DNA of 64,000 nt, from the NCBI RefSeq assembly GCF_019578655.1, contig NC_063261.1, forward strand, positions 10,052,446-10,116,445. The letters are read 5' to 3'. Below, in pieces: positions 26,413-37,666 of the stretch (the stretch's first letter is position 1; each line of letters starts with the position of its first letter). The notes below the pieces were generated by a model. It was not told where the DNA came from. It was given only the letters and a program-made list of their open reading frames with translations, and did not search any database. The translations under genes and the position numbers were made by a program. Source of the stretch: Ricinus communis. Its lineage: Eukaryota; Streptophyta; Magnoliopsida; Malpighiales; Euphorbiaceae.

Positions 26413-29259
26413 TGTCACGACCCCACCCGTGGGCCCGTGACCGGCACTAGGGAATGGGTAGGCTTAAGGCCACCGAAACCCGTAGTAAGCCTGACACTCA
26501 CTGATTTAAACAAATCTCATCTCAAATTAATATTATTAAAACCACAAATTATCTTAATAGTTACACTTTACAAAATTACTTGGTCTACCGGAAAAACTAG
26601 GGCGAGACCCGGGCTCGGAAAATTACAACCGATACATTTACTATTACTACTCTGCGGAGAATCTAAGATTTACCAATTTACATACCAAATCAAATACATC
26701 ACCCGATGATGAAGGAGTCGGATTCTTTGAATAAGAGTCGGCGGGAGAACTAACGATCACGAATCTGAAAAAAAAATAAATGGAGACTGTCAGTCTCGAG
26801 AATGAGTTAAAATCAAATAATCTAGGGACTATTGCTTCTTCTCAGAAAACATAGATTATTCAAATCAGTATATCAAACCATACTATAATCATACCCTACT
26901 ATTTCCTTCACATAAAATATTAATCATTCGAATCAAAATATCAACCATGCACGTAAATACAATCCATATTATAATCATACCATAATAAATAAATAAATGA
27001 ATAAATAAAAATATATTTTTACTTTTACGGGATGAGTGGGTCAGTAGAACCCTAACCCCAAATTCTAATAGCCTTTCGGCTCTCTTAATCCAACAGGTCT
27101 GGCGTCCAGAGAGCAAGCTCGATCAGGGTCCTTACCTCCAGCCTGAACACTTGAATTCCAAATAAGCCGCCCGGAGAGCATCGCTCGATCGGGGACCTTA
27201 ACTCCGGCAATCAATCGAACTCGGCCCAGAGCAATGCTCAATCAGGGCAAACAAATCCATAATAACCTTATGTCCATGATCATTACCGGTGCGCACGCGG
27301 TCCTGATGTAACCCATCAGGCGGCATGTTCTACAAGCCACATTTCCCAATTCGCAATCATCATATATAATAAATATCATTATCTGATGAACTCAACCAAC
27401 ACATATCGAAATAAAGATTAAAGATTTAAGGTAAGACAACGTGCAATTTGTGAGGGAAAAATAATAACGCTTATCTTATTATAACATACTAATAATAATT
27501 TTTATATTATTTCAAATATTAATAATCAAGTGAAATCATTTATCTTGCGATACTAATAATCATATTAAACACAAATTCTAAATAGCATATTAAAATCAGA
27601 CTAGCAATAGCGCAAAGATTAAATGACTTTAACTCACAGGGATTGGGCGACCTCCTAGCTCGCTCCGGTGCCTCGGTAGGAGGCGAGCAAGCCGACAATC
27701 TAGTCACGGGAAACAATTTATCAAAACGATGAAACAATTACAATAGATCCTAGGTCTAGATTCCTAGGATCATCTAAGAATCTCGACTCGGGAACTACCG
27801 AAAATTCGGCAAAACCTCCCCTACAACACGAACATTACCCCAGTAAAAGCGGGTCCGGGACTGCCGGAAAAACACTCCAAATGTCCAACAATTTAAACAA
27901 CGGGAGTCGGGTCCCCAAACTTCACTATTTCCGACTCATACACAGCACAAAAATACAAGGCGGGGCAGCGGACAATTATTTTGACTCACAAAATCATCAA
28001 ATACTCAATACCATCCAATAGACACAATTAAACCAAGAATTTCTAAAATTAACGGGCCAAAGATAATTACCGGACGCTCGATCGCTCGGTCGGCTACTCT
28101 CCGACTCTGGAGTCCGATCGGACGATCGGGACACACCATCGACTCAATGACGGCGATGGCGATCCCCGCTTTCGATTTTCCGATCCGACACCCGATCATC
28201 CGGGAGAAATTTACGGACAATCTCGACCGTCGATTTGCAAACGAAGTCCGATCGCCCACGAAACCAGTGCCATCGCGAAGCTTGGTGAGGAGAGTCGGGA
28301 TACGTCCTCCGATCATCCATCCTCCACGGGAGCTCACGGGAAAAGCCCAAAAACCTCGGCTGCCTCCACTACGGAACTCTCTCCTCCGACCACCAAAGCC
28401 GGCCGCTAAAAGGAAGCTCTCCAAGGGAGTTGATCGCCACCAAGATCGGTACGGAAGGCCACCGGAAATGGCGGAGCGGCCTTCAAAGCCGGCCGCCACA
28501 CGTCGCGCGATTCTGCGCCGACGCCGCCACCGCCTCCATCGCCACCATCGGGCTCGCTGGCGTGCGCTCCTTGAAGCGTCAACGCCCTCGGCAGCCTCCG
28601 TCCGTCCACCATGGACGCCCCTCTCTCTCCTCCCGATCTACTTTCTCTCTCCCCGATCCCATTCCTTTCAATATCGACATTAGGCCCCCGAACTTTTCCT
28701 TATTACAATTTGGTCCCTCAACTTTCTTAATTACTTACATTTTCATCCTGCAGAATTCCAATTTAACCCCCAAACTTCTTTTTAGCCTTTCAATTAAGCC
28801 CCTAACTATTTAATTTGGGCCAAATCCGAATTATTGAAAATACACAATTACAAAAATACCCCTGACCGACATATTTATTTACGAAAATACCAAACTCACA
28901 AATTTCCATTAAAACCCCATAAAAATAAAATTATACTTTTAATCCTTATTCCAAAATAAATTTCCAATTTAGTCCTAACACACAATTAAATTAAATAATC
29001 AAATTCCAACTTAAAATTTAATACTACTAATCAATTATAATACCAATTTTTCCAAAATTCTTTTATTAAAACATCCTTTATAATTTCTTCCAAAATTTTC
29101 CAATATATAATTTTACCTATATAAATATGCATTTGGGAAAATTTGAATAACCAAAATATAATCATTTCTCAAATAGTTTACTTGAATAAAAATAAAGCTA
29201 AAATTAACTTAAATAAAAACTCACTATTAAATATATAAAAAAAAATTTCGGGTGTTACA
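26413..29259 (-). repeat. 3' LTR of the nested long-LTR element
   Basis: 2847 bp from TGTCACGACCCC (plus strand) to GGGTGTTACA. It contains three minisatellite units (27105-27245), the GTGCGCACGCGG and CTGATGTAACCCATCAG core (27290-27335), the GC-rich module (28060-28660) and the AT-rich terminal third. Overlapping open frames on both strands of the GC-rich part, up to 178 codons, are discussed under that module. Confidence 0.93.
28060..28660. other. GC-rich module inside the 3' LTR
   Basis: A roughly 600 bp GC- and CpG-rich segment within an otherwise AT-rich LTR. It has long overlapping open frames on both strands (28005-28499 minus, 28147-28683 plus), a Gly/Asp-rich reading on one strand and Pro/Arg-rich readings on the other. 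Equivalent frames in sister copies are shifted or broken, so protein coding is unlikely. It ends in a CT-rich run near 28618-28660. The inferred role is the promoter/start region of the LTR or an old captured GC-rich host fragment. Confidence 0.55.
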
Positions 29260-30683
29260 TTCTCCCCCCCTTAAAAAAAATTCGACCTCGAATTTTAAAA
29301 GAAAAAGGACTACACTCTAAGACTGAAACTAATTAGGAACCTCTCATCTCCAACTCGGCTTCTCGGAAACTTTTCCTCGGCAGAAACTAAACTAAACCAC
29401 AAGACTCATCAATAAAACCCTTAAATAAAACTGGCGAACCTGAAAATCCGCGATCCTCACTTACTACTCCTCGGAAACCAAATCTTCACTTGCTTCCACA
29501 CACTAAGGGTCCAACACGAGCAAAGGATCGAAAATACACTTCCCTCGCATTTCGGACTTACAAACAACTGGATTTAACCTCAGAGAACATTACTAATACT
29601 TGGCGGCAAGTCCAACTTACATGCCACCTCACCAACCTGCCGACAAAACCAAGGGTTCTCACAACCTTATTTTCTTACCAAACCACATCACTTCTGACCT
29701 ACCATCCATCTAGTCGCATCAACCGATATAAACCATGCCATCCTGACACAAGATTCCTCTTGACTAAAATCCAAAAGCGTCCTTTATAATCTAACATGGG
29801 GCCTACAGCTCCACAAACTTACTCTCTCAGCAACTCAACTCGTCATCCAGAGAATTCTCAAGCTAACACTATTTACTTTGAAAATTTTACTTATTTATTT
29901 ACTTTATAATCATCACTGATAAAAGCTTTATTATCTTGGAAAAATACTTTTATAAAATCGTAAAATCTCTAGTCATTTTTCTTTATATAAAATTCTATAA
30001 TATCGCGCGCCAGGGTGATGATGCCCCCTATCACCAAGGGTTGCAATGCACGATGTATGATGCATGTCCTAAAATGAATTTATGCATGCCTAATAGTGAA
30101 ATGCCATATGCATTCTTACGGGACTGGGCGCAATATTGTGTTTTAAAACATTTGTTCTACTTAGAAAAATAAATAATGTTCGCTTAAGTTTCTCTGGATT
30201 CTGAGCATCCGAAAATACTACTACCACCTTTCTTAAGCTTCTTACAACCACAAAACTCAACCATAACAGTCGACATCCGCTCGACTTCCCAGGCACTACC
30301 TTCGGCGCTACTCAATAAGACGATGCCTGATGCGATGACGAGGCAGCTCATGACACGACTGCAACCACTCTCTACACTAAAACTGACTGCGGTGCCCACC
30401 ATCGAAACCACAATCAAAGCTTCTAAAGGCAGACTGCACTAATCACTTGAAGAAACAGCACGAGTCTATCGCGCTTCGGATCTTCCCATCGCTACAAAGC
30501 ACATTCTCAACATCGCACCAAAGACAAGCTTACGAGAAAGGAAAGACTGACTCTCTAACAGTGAAGGCTGAGACACTGGAGTCAATGAAAACAACAAGAC
30601 AGACATGATCCTAACTCCGCAGTACCAAGAAAAATCTTAACTTAGGTCGAAGGAAATCTAAACATAAGCTCTGATACCAACTT
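29260..30683 (-). other. Internal region of the nested long-LTR element, no intact ORF
   Basis: The polypurine tract lies at 29260-29272 (minus strand AAGGGGGGGAGAA). Next to it the minus strand reads through a phrase found at 35625-35650 of the sister element. The 29480-29760 part corresponds to the integrase C-terminal relic of the sister but with more frame breaks. The segment around 30165-30210 matches 34440-34480 in reverse complement. Open frames here (29490-29789, 29936-30172) show no domain. Confidence 0.85.
30668..30679 (-). other. Primer-binding site for initiator tRNA-Met
   Basis: The minus strand reads TGGTATCAGAGC, the standard 12-nt plant PBS for initiator tRNA-Met, four bases from the 5' LTR end at 30684. 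It shows that the 30684-33575 copy is the 5' LTR and that the element is oriented on the minus strand. Confidence 0.93.
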
Positions 30684-33575
30684 TGTCACGACCCCACCCG
30701 TGGGCCCGTGACCGGCACTAGGGAATGGGTAGGCTTAAGGCCACCGAAACCCGTAGTAAGCCTGACACTCACTGATTTAAACAAATCTCATCTCAAATTA
30801 ATATTATTAAAACCACAAATTATCTTAATAGTTACACTTTACAAAATTACTTCGGTCTACCAGAAAAACTAGGCGAGACCCGAAGCTCAGAAAATTTACA
30901 ACTGATACATTTACTATTACTACTGCGGAGAATCTAAGATTTACCAATTTACATACCAAATCAAATACATCACCCGATGATGAAGGAGTCGGGTTCTTGA
31001 ATAAGAGTCAGCGGGAGAACTATGATCACGAATCCGAAAAAAAATAAATGGAGACCGGTCTAGAGTGAGTTAAAATCAAATAATCTAGGGACTATTGCTT
31101 CTTCTCAGAAAACATAGATTATTCAAATCAGTATATCAAACCATACTATAATCATACCCTACTATTTCCTTCAAATAAAATATTAATCATTCGAATCAAA
31201 ATATCAACCATGCACGTAAATACAATCCATATTATAATCATACCATAATAAATAAATAAATGAATAAATAAAAATATATTTTTACTTTTACGAGACGAGT
31301 GGGTCAGTAGAACCCTAACCCCAAATTCTAATAGCCTTTCGGCTCTCTTAATCCAACAGGTCTGGCGTCCAGAGAGCAAGCTCGATCAGGGTCCTTACCT
31401 CCAGCCTGAACACTTGAATTCCAAATAAGCCGGCGCCCAGAGAGCATCGCTCGATCAGGGACCTTAACTCCGGCAATCAACTGAACTCAGCCCAGAGAGC
31501 AATGCTCGATCAGGGCAAACAAATCCATAATAACCTTATGTCCATGATCATTAATGGCATGACGCGTCCCGATGTAACCCATCAAAGTGGCATGTTCTAC
31601 AAGCCACATTTCCCAATTCGCAATCATCACATATAATAAATATCATTATCTGATGAACTCAACTAACACATATCGAAATAAAGATTAAAGATTTAAGGTA
31701 AGACAACGTGCAATTTGTGAGGGGAAAAATAATAACGCTTATCTTATTATAACATACTAATAATAATTTTTATATTATTTCAAATATTAATAATCAAGTG
31801 AAATCATTTATCTTGCGATACTAATAATCATATTAAGCACAAATTCTAAATAGCATATTAAAATCAGACTAGCAATAGCGCAAAGATTAAATGACTTTAA
31901 CTCACAGGATTGGGCGACCTCCTAGCTCTGCTCCGGTGCCTCGGTAGAAGCGAGCCGAACGAACTGACAATCTAGTCACGGAAAACAATTTATCAAAATG
32001 ATGAAACAATTACAATAGATCCTAGGTCTAGATTCCTAGGACTGACTGTCTAAGAATCTTGACTCAGGAACTACCGAAAATTCGGCAAAACCTCCCCTAC
32101 AACACGAACATTACCCCCTGTAAAAACGGGTCCAGGACCTGCCAGAAAAACACTCCAAATGTCCAACAATTTAAACAACGGGAGTCGAGTCCCCAAACTT
32201 CACTATTTCCCGACTCCGCCACACAGCACAAAAATACAAGGCAGGCAACTGACAGACAATTATTTTTGACTCACAAAATCATCAAATAATCAATACCATC
32301 CAATAGACACAATTAAACCAAGAATTTCTAAAATTAACGGGCCAAAGATAATTACCGAGACGCTCAATCGCTCGGTCGACTCGCCTCCGGCCGCCGGAGT
32401 CCGATCGACGATCAGGACACACCATATGACTCACAATGACGCGCTGATGACGATCCCCACTTTCAATTTTCTGATTTAACACCCGATCATCCGGAGAAAT
32501 TTGCGGACGATCTCGACCGTCGATTTGCAAACGAAGTCCGATCGCCACGAAACCAGTGCCATCGCGAAGCTTGAGCTGAGGAGAGTCGGGATACGTCCTC
32601 CGATCATCCATCCTCCGTCGGAGCTCGCCGAAAAAGCCTAAAAACCTCGGCTGCCTCCACTTCGCCGGAACTCTCTCCTCCGGCCACCAAAACCGACGCC
32701 GCTGCCGCCAAAAGGAAGCTCTCTCCAAGGGGAGCTGATCGCCACCAAGATCGGCCGGAAGGCCGTGAAATGGCCGAACGGCCTTGAAAGCCGCTGCCAC
32801 ACGTCGCACGATTCCGCTTCGACGCCACCGCCTCCACCGCCACCATCGGGCTCGCTGGTTGACGTGCGCTCCTTCCGACGTCAACGCCGCCCTCGGCCTG
32901 GCCTCCAGCGTCCGTCCACCATGGACGCCGACGCCCCTCTCTCTCCTCCCGATCTACTTTCTCTCTCCCCGATCCCATTCCTTTCAATATCGACATTAGG
33001 CCCCCGAACTTTTCCTTATTACAACTTGGTCCCTCAACTTTCTTAATTACTTACAATTTCATCCTGCAGAATTCTAATTTAACCCCCAAACTTCTTTTTA
33101 GCCTTTCAATTAAGCCCCTAACTATTTAATTTTGGCCAAATCCAAATTATTGAAAATACACAATTACAAAAATACCCCTGACCGACATATTTATTTACGA
33201 AAATACCAAACTCACAAATTTCCATTAAAACCCCATAAAAATAAAATTATACTTTTAATCCTTATTCCAAAATAAATTTCTAATTTAGTGCTAACACACA
33301 ATTAAATTAAATAATCAAATTCCAACTTAAAATTTAATACTACTAATCAATTATAATACCAATTTTCCCAAAATTCTTTTATTAAAACATCCTTTATAAT
33401 TTCTTCCAAAATTTTTCAATATATAATTTTACCTATATAAATATGCATTTGGGGAAATTTGAATAACCAAAATATAATCATTTCTCAAATAGTTTACTTG
33501 AATAAAAATAAAGCTAAAATTAACTTAAATAAAAACTCACTATTAAATATATAAAAAAAAATTTCGGGTGTTACA
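30684..33575 (-). repeat. 5' LTR of the nested long-LTR element
   Basis: 2892 bp from TGTCACGACC to GGGTGTTACA. It keeps some 45 bp missing from the 3' LTR through scattered small gaps. Three minisatellite units lie at 31370-31515. The conserved core near 31555-31595 has mutated (GCGCAC lost, one arm of the CTGATG dyad changed). The GC-rich module spans about 32350-32975. Confidence 0.93.
32350..32975. other. GC-rich module inside the 5' LTR of the nested element
   Basis: Counterpart of 28060-28660 with similar CpG-rich content. The minus-strand frame 32884-32282 (200 codons) overlaps other frames on both strands. It is not the same frame as the longest one in the sister LTR, which argues against selection on a protein. 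Confidence 0.55.
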
Positions 33576-33969
33576 CTGACAGTCTCAATTTCACTATTTT
33601 TCAGGTGTGATTAGTTTTATGCAGTTCTTTTTATCTAGGAGCCCGACTCCTTCATCCTCGGGTTAGATGTAACTGATTTCATTGGTATGTTGACTTTTAA
33701 AATTCTAGATTCTCCGCGGTAGAAATTTTAGACTTATCAGTTTGTAATTTTATGTAAATTCAGGTCTTGCCTAATTATGCTGGCAGACCGAATTAAATAT
33801 GCAGAATTTGATGGTTAAGGTTAATTATGAATCAGTGCTTTTGGATTGAGTCCGAATTTCAACTTGATTGAGTTAGTGAATAGTCAGGCTTACTACGGGA
33901 TTTGGTGGCCTTAAGCCTACCCATTCCCTAGTGCCGGTCACGGGCCTACAAATCGGGTCGTGACAAAGT

Positions 33970-33982
33970 TGGTATAAGAGCC
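33970..33982 (+). other. Primer-binding site for initiator tRNA-Met (one mismatch)
   Basis: TGGTATAAGAGCC lies four bases after the LTR end. It differs from the usual TGGTATCAGAGCC by C to A at the seventh base. It fixes the orientation of the element as plus. Confidence 0.9.
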
Positions 33983-35109
33983 TAGGTTTAGATTTCCTTC
34001 GACCTAGGTTAAGATTCTTGGTACTGCGGAGCTAGGATTATGTCTGTCCTTGTTTGTTTTCATTAACTCTAGTGTCTCAACTTTCACCGTTAGAGAGTCT
34101 ATCATTTCTCTTTCTTGGGAGCTTGTTTTCATTCTGTATTGAGAATCAGCGCTATAACGATAGCAAGATCATGAGTGCGGTAGACTCATTTCCGTTTCTC
34201 CAAGTGATTAGTGCATATCGGCCTTGGATGCTTCAATTGTTGTTTCGGCGGTGGGCACCACAATTTAGGATTGGTACAGAGCGTAGTTGCAATCGTGTCA
34301 TGAACTGCCTCGTCATTACATCAAGTATTATCTTAATGGGTAAAGCTGAAGTTAGTATTTAGAATGCCGAGCAGAGGATATGGTTGAGTTTTGTAGTTGT
34401 AAGAAGCATAAGAATGGTGGTTGGTGTATTTTTTTTCGGACGCTCGGAATCCAGAGAAACTTAAGCGAACACTATTTATTTTTCTATGTAGAACAAAGTG
34501 TTGTAAAATATAATATTGCGCTCAGTCCCGCAAGAACTCATTATGGCATTTCATTGTTATGCATGCACAATTCCATAACTCATTTTTAGGAGATGTATCA
34601 TACATCGTGCATTGTAACCCTTGGTGATAAGGGGCATCATCACCCTGGTGCGTGATATTGTAGAATTTTATATAAAGAAAATGATTAGAGATTTTATGAT
34701 TTTATAAAAGTGTTTTTCAAGATAATAATAATTTTTATTAGTGATGATTATAAAGTAAATAAATGAGTAAATCTTTCAAAGTAAATTGTGTTAACTTGGA
34801 ATTCGTTGGATGACAAGCTGAGTTATTGTGAGAATGAATCTGTGGTGCAATAGGCTCCATGTTGGACTATAGCTGAACATAAGAGACTTTCTAAGTTCCA
34901 GTCGAGGAGAGTTTTTGTGTCAGGATGGTATGGTTTTATGTCGGTTATCGCAACTAGAAGGATGATGTGACGTGGATGATGTGATGTGGATGTTAAGGGT
35001 ATTTTGTACATGTAAAGGACATGTCATTAAGAAAGAATTTGGCTAATGGAATTTTAGCAGGACCAAAATTGGTCTAGGTCATTTCAGAGAAGATTCCTTT
35101 TACTCGCGA

Positions 35110-35345
35110 GCGGTTGAAGACAACTTTCAGAAGATAGAGGAGTTACGCAGACCCGAAGCAGGAGCGCGTGGAGGTTTGTATTAGAGAAGTGTGTATTCCT
35201 AAGGCGTCTTATATGCAAGAAGTAATGTGGTTTGGTAAGGAAGGCAAGTTAGCCCTTATTGTGTGGGGCCCTTGGAATTTTCGGCAGGATTGATGAGGTG
35301 GCTCACGAGTTGGACTTGCCGCCAAATTTTCTTGCAGGTCAATCC
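35110..35345 (+). pseudogene. Relic of a Ty3/gypsy integrase C-terminus
   Basis: In the frame starting AAG at 35201 the translation reads EVMWFGKEGKLALIVWGPWN before a stop near 35291. This matches the plant Ty3/gypsy pattern of Met-Arg-Phe-Gly-Lys-x-Gly-Lys-Leu followed by a Gly-Pro-Phe module at the end of integrase. A second frame continues with VAHELDLPPNFLAG, the next conserved block, so a frameshift separates them. It shows that this non-coding element descends from an autonomous Ty3/gypsy, probably a chromovirus-like one, by loss of gag and most of pol. Confidence 0.6.
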
Positions 35346-35651
35346 GGTATTTCGTATAACCATGTTGAGGAAGTGTATTTTCGATTCTTCACTCATGTTG
35401 TAACCTCGGTGTGTGGAAGTAAGTGAAAATTTACTTCGAGGAGCAGTTAGTCATGATCGTGGATTCTCAAGTTCGCAACTTTGTTCTTGAGTTTTACCAA
35501 TGGCCAAGATTTGTTGGTTGAATTATTCTATCGAGGAAAGTTCTCGGGAAGCCAAGCTAGAGATGAAAGGTTCCTATTCTCATTAGTTTCAGTCTTAGTG
35601 TGAGTCTTTTATTTTAAAATTCGAGGACGAATTTTCTTAAGGGAGGAAGAG

Positions 35652-37178
35652 TATAATACCCGGAATTTTCTATTAATAATAATAATAATATTGGTAATAA
35701 TTAATAAACAAATTTTTATTTAATTTAATTTAGCTTTATTTTGATTAATTGAATTGGGATGATTTAAAATAGAATTTCAATGCTAGATAAAAATAAGGGA
35801 GTTATTCTCTATATCTAATTAATTGATTTTTTTTAAGAAATTAGTTAAGTAAATTCTTTAGAAAATAAATTGTATTTTTGGTAATTTAAGTTTTCCTAAT
35901 ATGAATATATGAATTAAATTATATATTTAAAAGTTATGAAAGAATTAGTAAATAACATTTTATAAAAGAATTTATTTGGGGAATGATAAACTTTTGTTAG
36001 CAAATGGTGTTGATTTTAATTGAGAGATATTTAGAAAATTGATTAATTAAGTGTTAGGATTAAATGGACAAATGAATTTTGGAATAAGGATTAAAAATAT
36101 AATTTTATTAGTATGAGATTTTAATGAGAATTTGTATGGTTGGTATTTTTATAATTAAAGGTGTCTGTAGGGGTATTTTAGTAATTTCACATTTAAAAGC
36201 AAGGGGTAATAAGTAATTTCACATTTTAATGAGACGACAGTAGAACATCTCACTTAATGGGTTGCATCAAGACCACGTGCGCATCGGTATGAATTTGAGT
36301 CAGATAGTAAAAGGGTAAATTTAGGACTTGTCCTGGTCGATTTTAACTCTCTAGGCTAAGTAGAGTGTATTTGTCGGAGTAAAGGTTTCTGGTCGAGTGT
36401 TGCTCTCTAGGTGCTCGCTTTATTAGAAACTTGAGTGATCAGACTGGACTTAAGGATCCTAGTCGAGCTTCACTCTATAGGCGCCAGTCTTATTGGAGTA
36501 AGAGAGCTGAAAGGTTAAGACTGTTAGTGATAATTAAGTGACCAGACTGGATTTAAGGACTTTAGTCAAGCTTCATTCTTTGGGCGCCAGTTCTGTTGGA
36601 ATGAGAGAGTCGAGACTGTTAGTGATGGGGCTAGGATTCTACTGAGGTACTCTGTCCCGTAGTATGAAATAAAACTTATTTATTTTACAGAAACATAGCA
36701 TGACACGTATTTTATTTTAATTAAATAAATATTTTATTGAAGTATTTATATTCGTTTTGAAATATATGATTTTAACTCACTCTTGAGACTGACAGTCTCA
36801 ATTTTACTGTTTTTCAAGTGTGGCCAGTTTTCTGCAGTTCTTTTTATCTAGCAGCCCGACTCCTTCATCCTCGGGTTAGATGTAACTGATTTCATTGGTA
36901 TGTTGACTTTTAAAATTCTAGATTCTCTGCAGTAGAAATTTTAAACTTATCAGTTTGTAATTTTATGTAAATTCAGGTCTTGCCTAATTATGCTGGCAGA
37001 CCGAATTAAATATGCAAAATTTGATGGTTAAGGTTAATTATGAATCGGTGCTTTTGGATTGAGTCCGAATTTCAATTTGATTGAGTTAGTGAATAGTCAA
37101 GCTTACTACGGAATTTGGTGACTTTAAGCCTACCCATTTTCTAGTGCCGGTCATGGGCCCACATATTGGATCGTGACA
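35652..37178 (+). repeat. 3' LTR of the non-autonomous element, internally deleted
   Basis: 1527 bp, from TATAATACCCGG to GATCGTGACA. Compared with the 5' LTR about 1.4 kb is missing; the junction lies near 36215-36235, where sequence equal to about 24430 jumps to that of about 25840. The lost part includes the GC-rich module. The minisatellite units at 36330-36600 and the terminal region remain. Many substitutions against the 5' LTR show it is older than the nested element. Confidence 0.9.
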
Positions 37179-37666
37179 AATGGCATCAGGAAGAAAGAAA
37201 GGAGAAGGGGGATAGGGGGTTTTGTAATTTTTTTTTTGGAAAAGATGAAAAGAGTGCACATAAGTCCCTCCCTTACTAAAATAGCTACAGTAGCACCCCA
37301 CTAAAGAAAATAAACACATATCTATATTATATTAATAATTCAAGCTTAGCCTAAAGCTTAATAAAATCATGAATGCCATTAGTAACAAAGTTTAGGTCCA
37401 TTTAAAATAAAATAAAATAATAAAAGTAAAAATATGATAAATAAATAAATAAATAAAATAAATATTCATATTAAAGCCGAATAAAATAAAATAAAATTTG
37501 GCTTGCTAAATATTACAACACAATATTCCAATTCACCAAAATTTCAATATACTATAATATTGAATAATATTAATGAAATGATACATAATTCACCTCAAAA
37601 ATTTAGTTTACTAAAATGCCCTCCAAAAATAATAAAATTAAAATTTTAAAATTCACGGGTATTATA

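Larger units (their letters stand above)
26413..33575 (-). mobile_element. Complete long-LTR non-autonomous element nested in a related LTR
   Basis: Flanked by CTGAC at 26408-26412 and 33576-33580. Element orientation is minus: 5' LTR 30684-33575 (2892 bp), primer site, internal region 29260-30683 (1424 bp), polypurine tract, 3' LTR 26413-29259 (2847 bp). LTR termini are TGTAACACCCG and GGGGTCGTGACA, all intact. The LTRs are highly similar apart from small indels, so this is a young copy. No open frame for gag or pol exists inside. It sits in the 5' LTR of an older element of the same family in the opposite orientation. Confidence 0.95.
23877..33965 (+). repeat. 5' LTR of the non-autonomous element, split by a nested element
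   Basis: Real LTR sequence is 23877-26412 and 33581-33965; the rest is the nested element. It holds the GC-rich module (about 24640-25200), the stretch TTCCGGTGAGCTATGG near 24963, four to five copies of the GAGCATTGCTCT-type minisatellite unit (25960-26200) and the decayed core near 25855-25895. The LTR end GTCGTGACA at 33957-33965 is followed directly by the primer site. Confidence 0.9.
33966..35651 (+). other. Internal region of the non-autonomous element
   Basis: Starts with the primer site and ends with the purine tract TTAAGGGAGGAAGAG at 35637-35651. Its first part matches 30683 downward of the nested element in reverse complement. It has no open frame over about 100 codons. The last third contains the integrase relic listed separately. 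Confidence 0.88.
23877..37178 (+). mobile_element. Non-autonomous long-LTR retrotransposon, interrupted by its own family
   Basis: Flanked by AATGG at 23872-23876 and 37179-37183. The order is 5' LTR (23877-26412 plus 33581-33965, about 2.92 kb), a primer site for initiator tRNA-Met, a 1.69 kb internal region and a 3' LTR (35652-37178). The internal region keeps only a decayed integrase C-terminal relic, so the element depends on enzymes from elsewhere. LTR termini are TTTAAAACCCGG/GTCGTGACA and TATAATACCCGG/GATCGTGACA, decayed from TGTAATACCC. The 3' LTR lacks about 1.4 kb present in the 5' LTR. It resembles the LARD class (long LTRs, short non-coding inside) derived from Ty3/gypsy. Confidence 0.92.
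7069..37666 (-). mobile_element. Ancient solo LTR of the long-LTR family, split by two insertions
   Basis: Three separated pieces join into one old LTR in reverse orientation: 7069-8226, 22765-23876 and 37184-37666 (about 2.75 kb). The left terminus is TGTCACAACTC at 7069; the right terminus is GGTATTATA at 37666, decayed from GTGTTACA. The five bases outside both ends are AATTG (7064-7068 and 37667-37671), a perfect target-site duplication. Internal landmarks match younger copies: the conserved core at 7890-7935 with GTGCGCAC and CTGATGTAACCCATCAG, the GAGAGCAATGCTCGACCA-type repeat near 7705-7780, and the fluorescent run of homology at 23020-23170. It is clearly the most divergent copy, as expected if it predates the elements inserted in it. 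Confidence 0.88.

Noticed and set aside
28005..28683. Open frames of 164 and 178 codons on opposite strands as protein-coding genes
   Set aside because: They lie within an LTR, overlap each other and are low-complexity in Pro, Arg or Gly. They are not preserved in frame in the sister LTR at 32282-32996 or in the solo LTR near 42533-43001.
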